From Shewanella sp. Arc9-LZ (GTDB lineage Bacteria; Pseudomonadota; Gammaproteobacteria; Enterobacterales; Shewanellaceae), in assembly GCF_010092445.1 (NCBI RefSeq), contig NZ_CP048031.1, forward strand, positions 2,728,001 through 2,792,000: a stretch of 64,000 nucleotides of DNA, read 5' to 3'. Made by a program: the position numbers and the translations under genes. Of this stretch, positions 10,338 through 19,228 are shown piece after piece (position 1 is the first letter of the stretch; each line of letters starts with the position of its first letter). The notes under the pieces are model-generated. The model searched no databases. It was not told where the DNA came from and worked only from the letters and a program-made list of their open reading frames with translations.

Positions 10338-12102
10338 TCTTTTAGCCACAGCAAGCGCTGTGGCTAATCCCTTAGCACTGTTCGTCGAACAGTGCTTACA
10401 ATATCAACCTGATTTAGGACAAGACAAGCTTGTTTCTTTTCAGTCTGTTGAACAACAAGCTGTTGAATTTGAAAAGCGCACAATTGCGTTAAATAATATC
10501 AACGACAGAATTCAATATTACCGCCCTTTCGCCAACGACAGCCTAAATAGGCAAGGCTTATTATGGTGCCAATTACACCTTGCCGATGAACTTTATGCGT
10601 TAGCTACAGCAGCCAATACCCAACGCTTAATTGATCAGTTGTTACAGCTTCGACCGCCTTATGATCAATTAGGACAACGCTTAGTCGCCATAAGACAATC
10701 ACAGTGGGAGCTAATCGAAAAGTCAAAACTGCACAGCGCCCAGGCAAGCAATAATCAAGCATTGTCTCAACGACTCTTCAGCATGCAATTTAATCAGCAA
10801 GACTGTGTAATATCCAATGAACTTAGTTCAGAGAGCAGCAATACTAATATTGATATTCGTATTGCTAAATATTTAATTACACAACCCAATGAACACTGTA
10901 GAAAACAGGTTTGGCTTGCCTATCAAATTCGCGCAAAAGACAAACAAGCTCCAGCGCTTGCATTGATCCATCAATTACAACAGCAGCACGCAATTCTTCA
11001 AGACTATGATAATACCGCACAGGCACAACTCTCATCTCATGGGCTAACCCCGCCGTTGTTAGAGCAATTCTTAGCCAGCCAAACAAGTAATCTTGGTATC
11101 GCGCCATGGAATATTGCCCATGCCCTTAGTCGGGTAAGTAATTCATCGGCTATAAAATCGATTACTACGGATGCATTTTTACAGCAAATATTCGAAAGCC
11201 TTGAAGCTTTAGATCTCAAGTTTGAACTGATCACAACAGACGATGATATAATAGACGATCCTAAAATAAATAAAACGACATCGCTTGCAGACAGTCAACA
11301 TAGCAGCTTAAGTGAGGCACACCTCATCCGCGTTTGGCACCAACAGCGATTACTGGGTGAAATTTTCACCTACCCTCAAGATAAGCAGCACAAGCCATTA
11401 AATATAGATGGTCAATTGATAAAACAAACTGTTGTCGGTCATCAATTTGGCCAATATTCGCTAAGTTTTCCATCGCAATTAATCCATGTGAAACAACAAC
11501 AAAAATTAATTAACAGATTAAGCCAAGCAATAGTATCCTTGGCTCAAGGTGGGCAGTTTTATTTTATTACCAATAGAACACAAAACACTGATGCCCATGC
11601 GATTGCAACACATTGGTTAGCACACTACATTACACAACAGCTGAACTTATCCCAATTGCCTAAAAGACACCAATTAGCAGCACAATATCAACAGCAATTA
11701 TGGGTATTTAGGACAAAGGTTTCACTGGCTTTTTATCAATATAAAGGTAATTTCAAAGGTACACAGCAGAATATTTGGTTAAGTCATAATCAACCACTAT
11801 CAGTGGCTTTTGAGCAAAGCTTTGGCCTACCATGGCCAAATGCAACGGACGCAATATATAGTTATCAAGCTATTGCTAATGAAGGAATTAATCATTATCT
11901 TCCTTTATGGCAAACCGCATTGACTCAATTAATCATTGCTGACACACCGACCAATATATCGACTCGCGCGATATTTAATTTATTGGTTGTAAACGAAACA
12001 CATTTAACTTTAGACGATCAACTTGAGCAGCTTATTGGCCCACCAATAGACCCACATTCACTTATCAGGAGATTTAAACATGCTGGAACTACGCAAGAGT
12101 AA
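10300..12102 (+). CDS. Secreted protein resembling an M3 oligopeptidase without HExxH
   Basis: This looks like a degenerate M3 (thimet oligopeptidase-like) protein; the assignment is by eye and unproven. From the ATG at 10300 it has 600 residues. A signal peptide with core IFVATLFFNLLATASAVA comes first, so it should be periplasmic. M3-like landmarks occur in the right order: RKQVWLAYQIRAKDKQ (about 201-216), a LxDYDNTAQAQL segment, GIAPWNIAHAL (266-276), HQQRLLGEIFTYP, then GINHYLPLWQTAL and the C-terminal IGPPIDPHSLIRRF. The zinc-binding HExxH that should lie between is absent; the region reads LSQAIVSLAQGGQFYF. A TTG at 10282 would add six residues, but the ATG starts right at the signal peptide. 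It overlaps both neighbours. Confidence 0.7.
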   Translation: MLKSIFVATLFFNLLATASAVANPLALFVEQCLQYQPDLGQDKLVSFQSVEQQAVEFEKRTIALNNINDRIQYYRPFANDSLNRQGLLWCQLHLADELYALATAANTQRLIDQLLQLRPPYDQLGQRLVAIRQSQWELIEKSKLHSAQASNNQALSQRLFSMQFNQQDCVISNELSSESSNTNIDIRIAKYLITQPNEHCRKQVWLAYQIRAKDKQAPALALIHQLQQQHAILQDYDNTAQAQLSSHGLTPPLLEQFLASQTSNLGIAPWNIAHALSRVSNSSAIKSITTDAFLQQIFESLEALDLKFELITTDDDIIDDPKINKTTSLADSQHSSLSEAHLIRVWHQQRLLGEIFTYPQDKQHKPLNIDGQLIKQTVVGHQFGQYSLSFPSQLIHVKQQQKLINRLSQAIVSLAQGGQFYFITNRTQNTDAHAIATHWLAHYITQQLNLSQLPKRHQLAAQYQQQLWVFRTKVSLAFYQYKGNFKGTQQNIWLSHNQPLSVAFEQSFGLPWPNATDAIYSYQAIANEGINHYLPLWQTALTQLIIADTPTNISTRAIFNLLVVNETHLTLDDQLEQLIGPPIDPHSLIRRFKHAGTTQE

Positions 12103-13210
12103 AACACTCTCGTACTTACTATTATCAGCTACGTTGTTTAGTAGTGTGGCGTTCGCAAAAGAGTCCGTTGAAAAAACACCACATAAGTTAACGGCTGACC
12201 AAGTTTATCAAGGCATTAAAACCAATTTAGAAACTAATCTTTATTCATTACCGCCTCGTGTACAAGGCCATTATGCTATACGTCAATTCCGCATGACTGG
12301 GGAAGCAAAATACGCTAACGGTTCATTAATCGATTTGCTCACCATTGCAGAGCGCCAAGCATACTATTCTTGTAATCTGGATAAACCCGGTTTTATTAAA
12401 AGTGAATCAAAAATTGAAGCGGATAAATTAGGCTCTGGCCCACGGGCTACCGCCCGTAAGGAAGCCATCGCTCCCTACCCTAACTTTATGTTATATACCG
12501 ATGTGCTATTGCGCTATGCCAGTCGAGTCGATGAGTTTGGCTTTACCGGACCTTGTCATGATTTAATGATAAAAACCCTAAAAAGTGCTAATTTAGAACC
12601 CGCTTTCACTGATCCAAAAATGATCAAAGCTTGGGCCGCGCAGTTAATCAACTATGTATATTGGGCCAAGCAAATCGGTGTTGGCGACTATTACCAAGCT
12701 TACAAACAAGCTTTCATTAAAACCTATCCAGATAGTAATGATGATAAGCTCAAAAAAGGCCAATATAAAAACAAAGTTTATGGTATGACTCACTTTATTT
12801 TTTCAGCTAGCGAGTATTATCAACATCCAGTCGATCCAAAAGAGTATCAGTGGATTTTAGATTACTTTGAAAACAACATTGATCGCATTTTAACCGATAC
12901 TACTGAAGATATTATTACTGAAGTGGGTATTAGTTTCTTAATTACTGGTAACGGCGATAACCCAGTTGTAGAGAAAGTGAAAAAGCATGTGATTGCGGCT
13001 TACGATCCTAAAACAATGATGATCCCCTCACCACATGGCAAAGTTGAATTATCTTCTGGTGAACACAGAAACGTATTAGCAATGATGTTATTAGATTGGC
13101 CTGAAACGTTACATAAAGGACCATATTTAAATAATATTTCTAGTACCAAGAAATACTTACCAAAACTTGTTAAGCCTAAAGCGTCTATGAACGATGCTAA
13201 ATCACACTAA
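12080..13210 (+). CDS. Exported protein, probably DUF3541 family
   Basis: A 376-residue protein with a clear signal peptide (hydrophobic core LSYLLLSATLFSSVAFA, cleavage near AFA-KE), so it should be periplasmic or surface-exposed. I believe it is the DUF3541 family seen in Shewanella and Vibrio, but no catalytic motif can be named. Its helical, aromatic-rich body includes YWAKQIGVGDYYQAYKQAF and LLDWPETLHKGPY. It starts 23 nt inside the preceding gene with AGGAG just upstream and is the last gene before the terminator at 13233. Context suggests a role with the amidoligase-type cluster. Confidence 0.65.
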   Translation: MLELRKSKTLSYLLLSATLFSSVAFAKESVEKTPHKLTADQVYQGIKTNLETNLYSLPPRVQGHYAIRQFRMTGEAKYANGSLIDLLTIAERQAYYSCNLDKPGFIKSESKIEADKLGSGPRATARKEAIAPYPNFMLYTDVLLRYASRVDEFGFTGPCHDLMIKTLKSANLEPAFTDPKMIKAWAAQLINYVYWAKQIGVGDYYQAYKQAFIKTYPDSNDDKLKKGQYKNKVYGMTHFIFSASEYYQHPVDPKEYQWILDYFENNIDRILTDTTEDIITEVGISFLITGNGDNPVVEKVKKHVIAAYDPKTMMIPSPHGKVELSSGEHRNVLAMMLLDWPETLHKGPYLNNISSTKKYLPKLVKPKASMNDAKSH

Positions 13211-13232
13211 ATATTAGCAGTGATACGTTTGA

Positions 13233-13259
13233 GGCAAATGCAGTGCATTTGCCTTTTTT
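13233..13259 (+). terminator. Rho-independent terminator closing the cmoA-DUF3541 run
   Basis: A perfect 9-bp stem (GGCAAATGC / GCATTTGCC, loop AGT) is followed by six T residues. It is the first strong plus-strand terminator after cmoA, which supports one long transcription unit from about 5.3 to 13.2 kb. Confidence 0.85.
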
Positions 13260-13317
13260 ATTTCAAACAATGCTATGATTTTCCGTCATTTTTACTCAAC
13301 AATAAAGAGAACACTTA

Positions 13318-14217
13318 ATGAGCCGAGCTAAATCAACCTTAGAACAATGGCGAATTGTCCAAGCTGTCGTTGATTTTGGAGGCTATGCTCAGGCTGCAGA
13401 AAAGCTCAACAAGAGCCAATCGTCACTAAACCATGCGGTGGCCAAGTTGCAGCATCAACTGGGGATTAACTTACTCGAAGTAAAAGGCCGCAAAGCCTAT
13501 TTAACCGAGCAAGGAGAAGTGTTATTGCGTCGTTCTCGTCATTTAACTCAATCGGTTGAAGAGCTAGAACAATTAGCCTCAAATTTAGGACAAGGTTGGG
13601 AACCTAACCTCACCATTGCCAGAGAAATCATTTATCCGATGGACACTCTAGTGGCAGCTCTAGACGAGTTTTTACCTCAAAGTCGTGGTACAAGGGTAAC
13701 GATTATCGACTCGGTGATCACTGGCACTCATGAACTTGTGCTTAATAATGAAGTCGACATTGCTATTTGCGCTACACCACCCAAAGGCCATATTGCAGAG
13801 CCATTATGTGAATTAAATTTTGAACTTGTGTGTCATCCAGACCATCCGCTTGCGCAATTAGAACGCATTGATGATGACAAGCAGTTAGCCCAGCATTTAC
13901 AAATTGTGATTAAAGATACGGGAATAAATGCAACCAATGATATTGGTTGGCTTAAAGCGGAACAACGTTGGACGGTATCAAACTTTCATGAGGCAAAATC
14001 GATTTTAGCGCGTAACATTGGCTTTTGTTGGATCCCGAACTTTGTTGTGCAGCAAGAATTGCAAAATAAACAACTCATCCGTCTTCATTTGCGTGGAGGT
14101 AATAATCGAAAAGCAATATTGAATCTGGTTGTCCCTAATCGCGATCAGCAAGGCCCTGCTTGTAAGTTATTAGAAAGCTTAATTTTAAAACAGCATAACT
14201 TACCTTTTAATGGCTGA
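13318..14217 (+). CDS. LysR-family transcriptional regulator
   Basis: A 299-residue DNA-binding regulator. The N-terminal winged helix-turn-helix spans about residues 8-65 (VDFGGYAQAAEKLNKSQSSL, then LEVKGRKAYLTEQGEVLL). A periplasmic-binding-protein-like effector domain follows, including VDIAICATPP and FELVCHPDHPLAQL. The ATG is preceded by AAAGAGAA. It is separated from the upstream run by a terminator and no divergent partner is adjacent, so its target is not evident. It is not similar enough to a named LysR protein for me to assign a symbol. Confidence 0.88.
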   Translation: MSRAKSTLEQWRIVQAVVDFGGYAQAAEKLNKSQSSLNHAVAKLQHQLGINLLEVKGRKAYLTEQGEVLLRRSRHLTQSVEELEQLASNLGQGWEPNLTIAREIIYPMDTLVAALDEFLPQSRGTRVTIIDSVITGTHELVLNNEVDIAICATPPKGHIAEPLCELNFELVCHPDHPLAQLERIDDDKQLAQHLQIVIKDTGINATNDIGWLKAEQRWTVSNFHEAKSILARNIGFCWIPNFVVQQELQNKQLIRLHLRGGNNRKAILNLVVPNRDQQGPACKLLESLILKQHNLPFNG

Positions 14218-14574
14218 TTATCAGTATAAAAAAGTTTACTTAGATTTGGTGTTGTAGATATTTAATCAATATGGCGACTTATTCAAGTCAGCTTCTACAT
14301 AACACATGATTTTTGTCATGCTCGTGAATCCTTATCTTGCACAAATCGCTGAAAAATCATTGTTCCCTGCACTTTCAATTAAACATCTTAGCATCCATTT
14401 AAATTAGCTCATTTGGCAAAATATACATAGGGCATTATGATTTGGCTTGCGATACTAGGATGCGTTCAGCCAAGTTCTGATTAAGTAGTTAATATCGAGT
14501 TCAGATAATTTACCATCGCTAAATTATCGAATTTAGTTGGTGTTGAATGCATACTGCAGAGACATCGAAAAAAA
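14218..14574. other. Intergenic region between convergent lysR and SprA-like gene
   Basis: A 357-bp AT-rich gap between convergent genes, with no credible coding frame. It contains a 7-bp inverted repeat at 14519-14536 (CTAAATT, loop ATCG, AATTTAG), but no T-run follows on either strand, so I do not call it a terminator. Nothing else recognisable was seen. Confidence 0.5.
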
Positions 14575-15906
14575 CTACACGTAGATTTCGATGGATTGAT
14601 GCTGCTGTGAATAACGTTCTGGGGAAGGTAGAGACTGACTAGTTGAATCGTCAACGGCTGCAGTGTCGTTTGCCATAGTAGAATGACGCTGTTCTGCTGA
14701 TAATGAACGATTTGGAGACAATAAACTCATGTTTGAATCATCAGCATTAAGAGGATCATTGGTTAAAGTTTGACTGTTTTGCGATATGGAAGTATTCGTT
14801 GTTGTTGATGACAAAGCATCTGAATTACTTGTTATTAACTCTTTCTTTGCTTCATTCATGTTTTGTAATGCTTGCGCCGCCACACGAATATCAGCCATTG
14901 ACGGCTGTACTGGCGCCATCGCTGCGGCATATACTTTCTGCATTTTACTTAACGTTGCTTGCGCATCACCATCAACAGTAGACACATCGATATTGACCTC
15001 ACCATCCACCGCATAGCGACGTCCATCGGGGCCTTTTTCATATTGATAACTCGGGCTTTGTGCCAAACTGCCTCCCACTGCTGCGTGGGCTTGTTCGTGG
15101 CTTTTAACTTCGGTATCTCGTTGTGCCAGTTGATCAATTTGTTTAATTTCAGCTTGTTCAATTTGTTGTTGTTTGTCTTTTACCTGTTGCTCAACTTGTT
15201 GAGCTGCTATTTCAGCTTGACGGTTTGATGTTTGAGATTCTGCATTGACTGACGGATCATCCACTGATGAATTTTGGTCCGTAGTATTTGTTGCTACAGC
15301 TGAAGTATTTGTTTCTGTCGCTGAAGCATCCGAGGGTTGATTAAAGATATTAACTACTGGCTGTTGAGCATTAACGGCTTCACCATTACTCGTTGCGGCT
15401 GATGTATCTGTACTCACAAATGTCCCAGCAACGGTATCAGTTGCCTGGATTGGAGTAGGTGAACGATTTAATACTCCAGTAAGATTAAGTGGACCACTTT
15501 TTAAGCTGTAACTATTGAATGTATCAGCAACAATGATTTTTTGAGACTTGGTTTCATTGCTCGCAGTTAAGCTAGATGTAGAGTTATGCTGAGTATCTGT
15601 GCTTATAGTGGGTTTAAGGTCTATCGCTACCTTAAACGCCGCTGTTGATGAGACCGTAGTTTGAAATGAACTGGATTTGAGCGAGCTGTTTTTAACTGAA
15701 CCTGACTGAATATTTCCAGATTGAATGTCTATAGAAATAGTGGGGTCAGATCGAGGGTTACTGACTTGAATGCTATTTGTTGTTTGAGCACTATTGATTG
15801 CTTGTGCATGTGGTTGAGCTTGCGGCGTGGACAATGAATTGCGGTGGTTAAGTTGGGCAGTATTATTAACTGACCCAGTGTTTGCAGAAACCATCGCCGC
15901 ATTCAT
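14575..15906 (-). CDS. SprA-like putative metalloprotease (CJM1_0395 type)
   Basis: A 443-residue protein whose first ~230 residues are low-complexity, rich in Ser, Thr, Asn and Gln, and probably disordered. A Gln-rich helical stretch (AAQQVEQQVKDKQQQIEQ) leads into the conserved core KSHEQAHAAVGGSLAQSP, with HEQAH at 270-274 matching the zinc HExxH signature; YEKGPDGRRYAVDGEVNID follows and may give the third ligand (Glu303). This core is typical of the SprA-related family annotated as putative metalloproteases. No signal peptide is apparent. The start codon lies 2 nt after the stop of the small upstream gene, so they are translationally linked. The biological substrate is unknown. Confidence 0.8.
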   Translation of the reverse strand: MNAAMVSANTGSVNNTAQLNHRNSLSTPQAQPHAQAINSAQTTNSIQVSNPRSDPTISIDIQSGNIQSGSVKNSSLKSSSFQTTVSSTAAFKVAIDLKPTISTDTQHNSTSSLTASNETKSQKIIVADTFNSYSLKSGPLNLTGVLNRSPTPIQATDTVAGTFVSTDTSAATSNGEAVNAQQPVVNIFNQPSDASATETNTSAVATNTTDQNSSVDDPSVNAESQTSNRQAEIAAQQVEQQVKDKQQQIEQAEIKQIDQLAQRDTEVKSHEQAHAAVGGSLAQSPSYQYEKGPDGRRYAVDGEVNIDVSTVDGDAQATLSKMQKVYAAAMAPVQPSMADIRVAAQALQNMNEAKKELITSNSDALSSTTTNTSISQNSQTLTNDPLNADDSNMSLLSPNRSLSAEQRHSTMANDTAAVDDSTSQSLPSPERYSQQHQSIEIYV

Positions 15907-15908
15907 GA

Positions 15909-16196
15909 TTACACTTCAATATCAATCAAACTGCCAACAGTCTCAGAAGCTACTTCAATCACTTTAGCAGATGCTTGAGCTTGGTTGGATGATTCAATCG
16001 CAGACACTAAAGCTGATGTGGTGTCAGTTTGCCCAACAGCACGAGAACTTAAGGTCACAGTATCTTGGCTTGGTGAATTAGACACAGCCGGTTTTTGTTG
16101 ATCTGGCATCGCAACAGATGTTGTTGCTTGCGCTAAACCTTGTTGAGCACTTTGCAATCCCTGCATACCTGACGCATAGGCTGATTGAACTTGCAT
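15909..16196 (-). CDS. Small protein paired with the SprA-like metalloprotease
   Basis: A 95-residue protein that I do not recognise. The start is well supported by AGGAGC upstream of the ATG. The N-terminal 25 residues (VQSAYASGMQGLQSAQQGLA) recall the amphipathic N-terminal helix of flagellar rod/hook proteins, and the composition is Ala/Ser/Gln/Thr-rich with no signal peptide. A second helix around SALVSAIESSNQAQASAKVIE is likely. It ends 2 nt before the metalloprotease start and is almost certainly co-translated. It might be a substrate, chaperone or export partner of that protein; this is inference from adjacency only. Confidence 0.7.
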   Translation of the reverse strand: MQVQSAYASGMQGLQSAQQGLAQATTSVAMPDQQKPAVSNSPSQDTVTLSSRAVGQTDTTSALVSAIESSNQAQASAKVIEVASETVGSLIDIEV

Positions 16197-16272
16197 AATA
16201 CTGCTCCTGATTTTAAAAAAGTCGATTTATTATGGCCTAAACCGACTAATATGTACAGTTTTCAAACAAAAG

Positions 16273-17388
16273 TTAGCCGTTAACCCAACCCATCTCCCAA
16301 TCTTTCCATACTGGATTCATCCCTCGTAATTTAATTTGTGAAATAACCTGTTCAACAGAGCGGTTATCACTGATTTCAAATTGATCAAGTTGACTATCAG
16401 GTGCCATATAACCACCAGGTTGAGTTGAGCTTCCTGCACTCATGTGGGTAATCCCTAATGGCAGTAAATTATCCCTCAGCGACGGCAGCTCACGCGTTGA
16501 TAAACTGATTTCAAGCTGGGGGTTAAACAACCTAAACGCACAGATCATTTGTACTAATCCTGCATCGGTTAATTCAACTTTTGGTGTAATACCGCCAGTA
16601 CACGGACGTAAACGAGGTAATGAAATACTGTAGCGACTGCGCCAATAGGTTTTTTCCAAATAATCAAGATGATGCCCCATTAGCAATGCATCGAGTCGCC
16701 AATCATCTAACCCAAGTAATACACCTAGGCCAATTTTATCAATTCCCGCTTGAGCAACTCTGTCTGGGGTATCTAAACGATAGATAAAATCTTGTTTTTT
16801 ACCGCGTGTATGATGTTGAGCGTAAGTATGTGGACGATAGGTTTCTTGATATACCATAACTGCATCAACGCCAAATCTCCCAAGACGCTGATATTGTTCA
16901 GTTTCTAATGGTTGAACTTCCATTGCTACATAATTAAAAGCCGTGTTAACGAGTGGTAACACAGACTCAAAATACCCCATTCCAACTTTAGTTTCATGCT
17001 CACCAGACACTAATAATATCGAATCAAAGCCTCGTTGTTTAATAATCGTCATTTCGGCTGCTAGTTCATCACTATTAAGGGTTTTACGCTTGACCTTGTT
17101 ACTCATACTAAAGCCACAATAATCGCACTCGTTGGCGCATAAGTTTGATAAATATAAGGGTAAGAAAAGACCGATATTGGCACCAAATCGCTGCCGAGTC
17201 AGCTGAGCTGCTTGCTGCGCCATCGGTTCAATATATGCCATTGCGGCTGGAGATAATAATGCCAACAAGCTATCAAGATTACCGCTTGGATTTTTCAAAG
17301 CCCGCTCAACGTCTTTGGCGGTAGTCGAATACAGCTTCATCGATAACGCATCGGGGGCTAATTGCGAAAATACGCTTGAATACGTCAT
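16273..17388 (-). CDS. thiH: 2-iminoacetate synthase (tyrosine lyase)
   Basis: Radical SAM enzyme that cleaves tyrosine to dehydroglycine (2-iminoacetate) and p-cresol, supplying the glycine-derived part of the thiazole of thiamine. The 4Fe-4S cluster motif is CANECDYCGF (CxxxCxxC). Other typical stretches are GFDSILLVSGEHETKVG and LSTRELPSLRDNLLPLGIT. I place the start at the ATG at 17388, one base after the thiG stop, because it is preceded by AAGGGGGG; an upstream in-frame codon would add six residues overlapping thiG. It is the last gene of the operon; no clear terminator follows. Confidence 0.95.
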   Translation of the reverse strand: MTYSSVFSQLAPDALSMKLYSTTAKDVERALKNPSGNLDSLLALLSPAAMAYIEPMAQQAAQLTRQRFGANIGLFLPLYLSNLCANECDYCGFSMSNKVKRKTLNSDELAAEMTIIKQRGFDSILLVSGEHETKVGMGYFESVLPLVNTAFNYVAMEVQPLETEQYQRLGRFGVDAVMVYQETYRPHTYAQHHTRGKKQDFIYRLDTPDRVAQAGIDKIGLGVLLGLDDWRLDALLMGHHLDYLEKTYWRSRYSISLPRLRPCTGGITPKVELTDAGLVQMICAFRLFNPQLEISLSTRELPSLRDNLLPLGITHMSAGSSTQPGGYMAPDSQLDQFEISDNRSVEQVISQIKLRGMNPVWKDWEMGWVNG

Positions 17389-17389
17389 G

Positions 17390-18202
17390 TTAGCCCCCCT
17401 TACCATTCACTGACTTTGCAAGCGAATTGATTGATGGTTCTGACAAGAATCCGGTCAAAGGACTGGTCGCGTTAGCATGGTTGTTCACTGCCCCTAATCC
17501 AGCAAGATATGCTTGTCTTCCTGTTGCAACTGCATCAGCAAAACATTTAGCCATTTGTTGGGGATTGGCACTACTTGCAATCGCGGTATTTACCAATACT
17601 GCTGCTGCGCCCATTTCCATAGCTCTACAAGCTTGTGAAGGTGCGCCAATGCCGGCATCTACTATTACCGGAATATTGGCCTGTTCAATAATAATGCTTA
17701 AGAATGTTTCCGTCGCTAAGCCTTGATTGCTGCCTATTGGGCTGCCGAGTGGCATAACCGCAGCGCAACCAACTTCTTCTAAGCGACGACACAATACTGG
17801 ATCGGCATGCACATAAGGCATAACAATATAGCCTTGTTCGCATAAATATTGAGCCGCAATCAATGTTTCAATTGGATCGGGCATGAGGTATTTGGGATCG
17901 GGATGAATTTCAAGTTTAATCCATTTAGTGCCCAACATTTCATAAGCGAGTTCAGCAGCAAAAATGGCTTCTTTGGCATTACGCGCACCAGCGGTATTGG
18001 GTAATAATTTAACCCCCATACTTTGCAAAGGACCGAGTAAATTGTCATGGCCGCGAGTCAAATCAATCCGCTTCATCGCTAAGGTGACTAACTGCGACCC
18101 AGAACTTGATATCGCTTGTAACATTGTATTGTGATCTGAAAATTTTCCCGTTCCGGTGAGTAACCGAGACGAAAATTGATGATCGGCTATCGTTAACATC
18201 AT
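17390..18202 (-). CDS. thiG: Thiazole synthase
   Basis: Condenses 1-deoxyxylulose-5-phosphate, dehydroglycine and sulfur from ThiS thiocarboxylate to form the thiazole phosphate. At 270 residues it is a single TIM barrel. Recognisable blocks are [21 protein letters not shown] (containing the Schiff-base lysine region), [36 protein letters not shown] and [16 protein letters not shown]. Its ATG overlaps the thiS stop (TAATG), and thiH starts one base beyond its stop, so the ThiS-ThiG-ThiH proteins are made in a coupled way. Confidence 0.97.
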   Translation of the reverse strand: MMLTIADHQFSSRLLTGTGKFSDHNTMLQAISSSGSQLVTLAMKRIDLTRGHDNLLGPLQSMGVKLLPNTAGARNAKEAIFAAELAYEMLGTKWIKLEIHPDPKYLMPDPIETLIAAQYLCEQGYIVMPYVHADPVLCRRLEEVGCAAVMPLGSPIGSNQGLATETFLSIIIEQANIPVIVDAGIGAPSQACRAMEMGAAAVLVNTAIASSANPQQMAKCFADAVATGRQAYLAGLGAVNNHANATSPLTGFLSEPSINSLAKSVNGKGG

Positions 18203-18429
18203 TAACCTCCAGCAACGGCAGAAAAGACGGTGATATTGTCATCGGCTTGACACACTATATGCATCCAACGACTTCGAGGCACAACAGTATCGTTGACCAC
18301 GATAGCCACTCCTTGAGTGGGTAAATCGCTGAGTAGAAGTAGTTCAGCCAAATTCAAATTGGCCCGAACATGTTGCGCGACACCATTAAGGTGCAGGGTT
18401 ATTAGCTCGAGGGGATCAGTTTGTGACAT
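18202..18429 (-). CDS. thiS: Sulfur carrier protein ThiS
   Basis: Ubiquitin-like sulfur carrier of 75 residues whose C-terminus ends in the required Gly-Gly (VFSAVAGG). ThiF adenylates that terminus, which then receives sulfur for ThiG. The middle segment [30 protein letters not shown] is typical. The start overlaps the end of thiF by 14 nt and the stop overlaps the thiG start by 1 nt. It is slightly longer at the N-terminus than the E. coli protein. Confidence 0.95.
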   Translation of the reverse strand: MSQTDPLELITLHLNGVAQHVRANLNLAELLLLSDLPTQGVAIVVNDTVVPRSRWMHIVCQADDNITVFSAVAGG

Positions 18430-19228
18430 TAGACCGCTCCTGATGATCAGTTAATGGATATTGATGACATACTTCACATTGTGGGTCTTGACTCATTTGG
18501 GCATGCTGCCAGCGTAAATCCTTACCATTAAATCGATGTAGAACACCGTATTGGGTAAAGGTATTGCAGATGTGCTGAAGGCCCACCAGCGCTTGCATAC
18601 TGGCGATAATACCCACAGCAGGCCCTAGTACTCCAGTTTGAGTACAATTTTGCATAATGGGTGTATCAAGAGGATATAAACAACAATAGCAACCACTGTA
18701 TGAATGCGAATGTGAGTGGGAAAAATCGATACAAAATAACTGCCCCTGATATGCACTGATAGCACCACTAACCAAGGTTAACTGATGCTGTACACACATT
18801 TGGTTTATCAGTTGCCTCGCACTTACATTATCAGTGCAATCAAACACCACAGGTTTTACCACAAATCGTTTAACAAGCTGATTAAAATGCGTTGATGTAA
18901 CTCGTTGTGCTAGCACATCGATGGTGATTTCAGGGTAAGCGCTACTAAGCACATTTTTTGCAATGCTGACTTTGGCTTTGCCAATATCAGCGGCCCTGAA
19001 CAGGAGTTGCCTTGGTAGATTGGATAATTCAACCACATCATGATCAATTAACAGTATTTTCTGAACACCCGCGGCAGCTAGATAATGCGCCACTAAATGC
19101 CCTAAGCCTCCAACACCGATGATCACTACAGCGCTATTCATAATGGCAAGCTGCCCAGCTTCTCCAATATCGCTCAGTAACATGGTGCGCGAATACTGAA
19201 TATAATCTCGATCAGATAAAGTACTCAT
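18416..19228 (-). CDS. thiF: ThiS adenylyltransferase
   Basis: E1-like enzyme (ThiF/MoeB family) that adenylates the ThiS C-terminus. The nucleotide-binding loop is VIIGVGGLGHLVAHYLAAAG at about 34-53, followed by the Asp-containing ILLIDHDVVELSNLPRQ. Two Cys pairs, CYCC near residue 185 and CEVC near the C-terminus, match the family's structural zinc site, and CTQTGVLGPAVGI holds the position of the usual catalytic Cys. A short His/Ser run (HSHSHSYSG) lies just before the first Cys pair. The start overlaps the thiDE stop by 4 nt. MoeB is the nearest alternative, but the operon settles the role. Confidence 0.94.
   Translation of the reverse strand: MSTLSDRDYIQYSRTMLLSDIGEAGQLAIMNSAVVIIGVGGLGHLVAHYLAAAGVQKILLIDHDVVELSNLPRQLLFRAADIGKAKVSIAKNVLSSAYPEITIDVLAQRVTSTHFNQLVKRFVVKPVVFDCTDNVSARQLINQMCVQHQLTLVSGAISAYQGQLFCIDFSHSHSHSYSGCYCCLYPLDTPIMQNCTQTGVLGPAVGIIASMQALVGLQHICNTFTQYGVLHRFNGKDLRWQHAQMSQDPQCEVCHQYPLTDHQERSNVTN

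Noticed and set aside
14519..14536. Possible terminator of the SprA-like gene
   Set aside because: A 7-bp AT-rich stem with no T-run on the relevant strand; too weak to call.
14786..15228. Open frames antisense to the SprA-like gene
   Set aside because: They arise from the low-complexity Ser/Gln-rich coding strand and have no independent ribosome site or family match.
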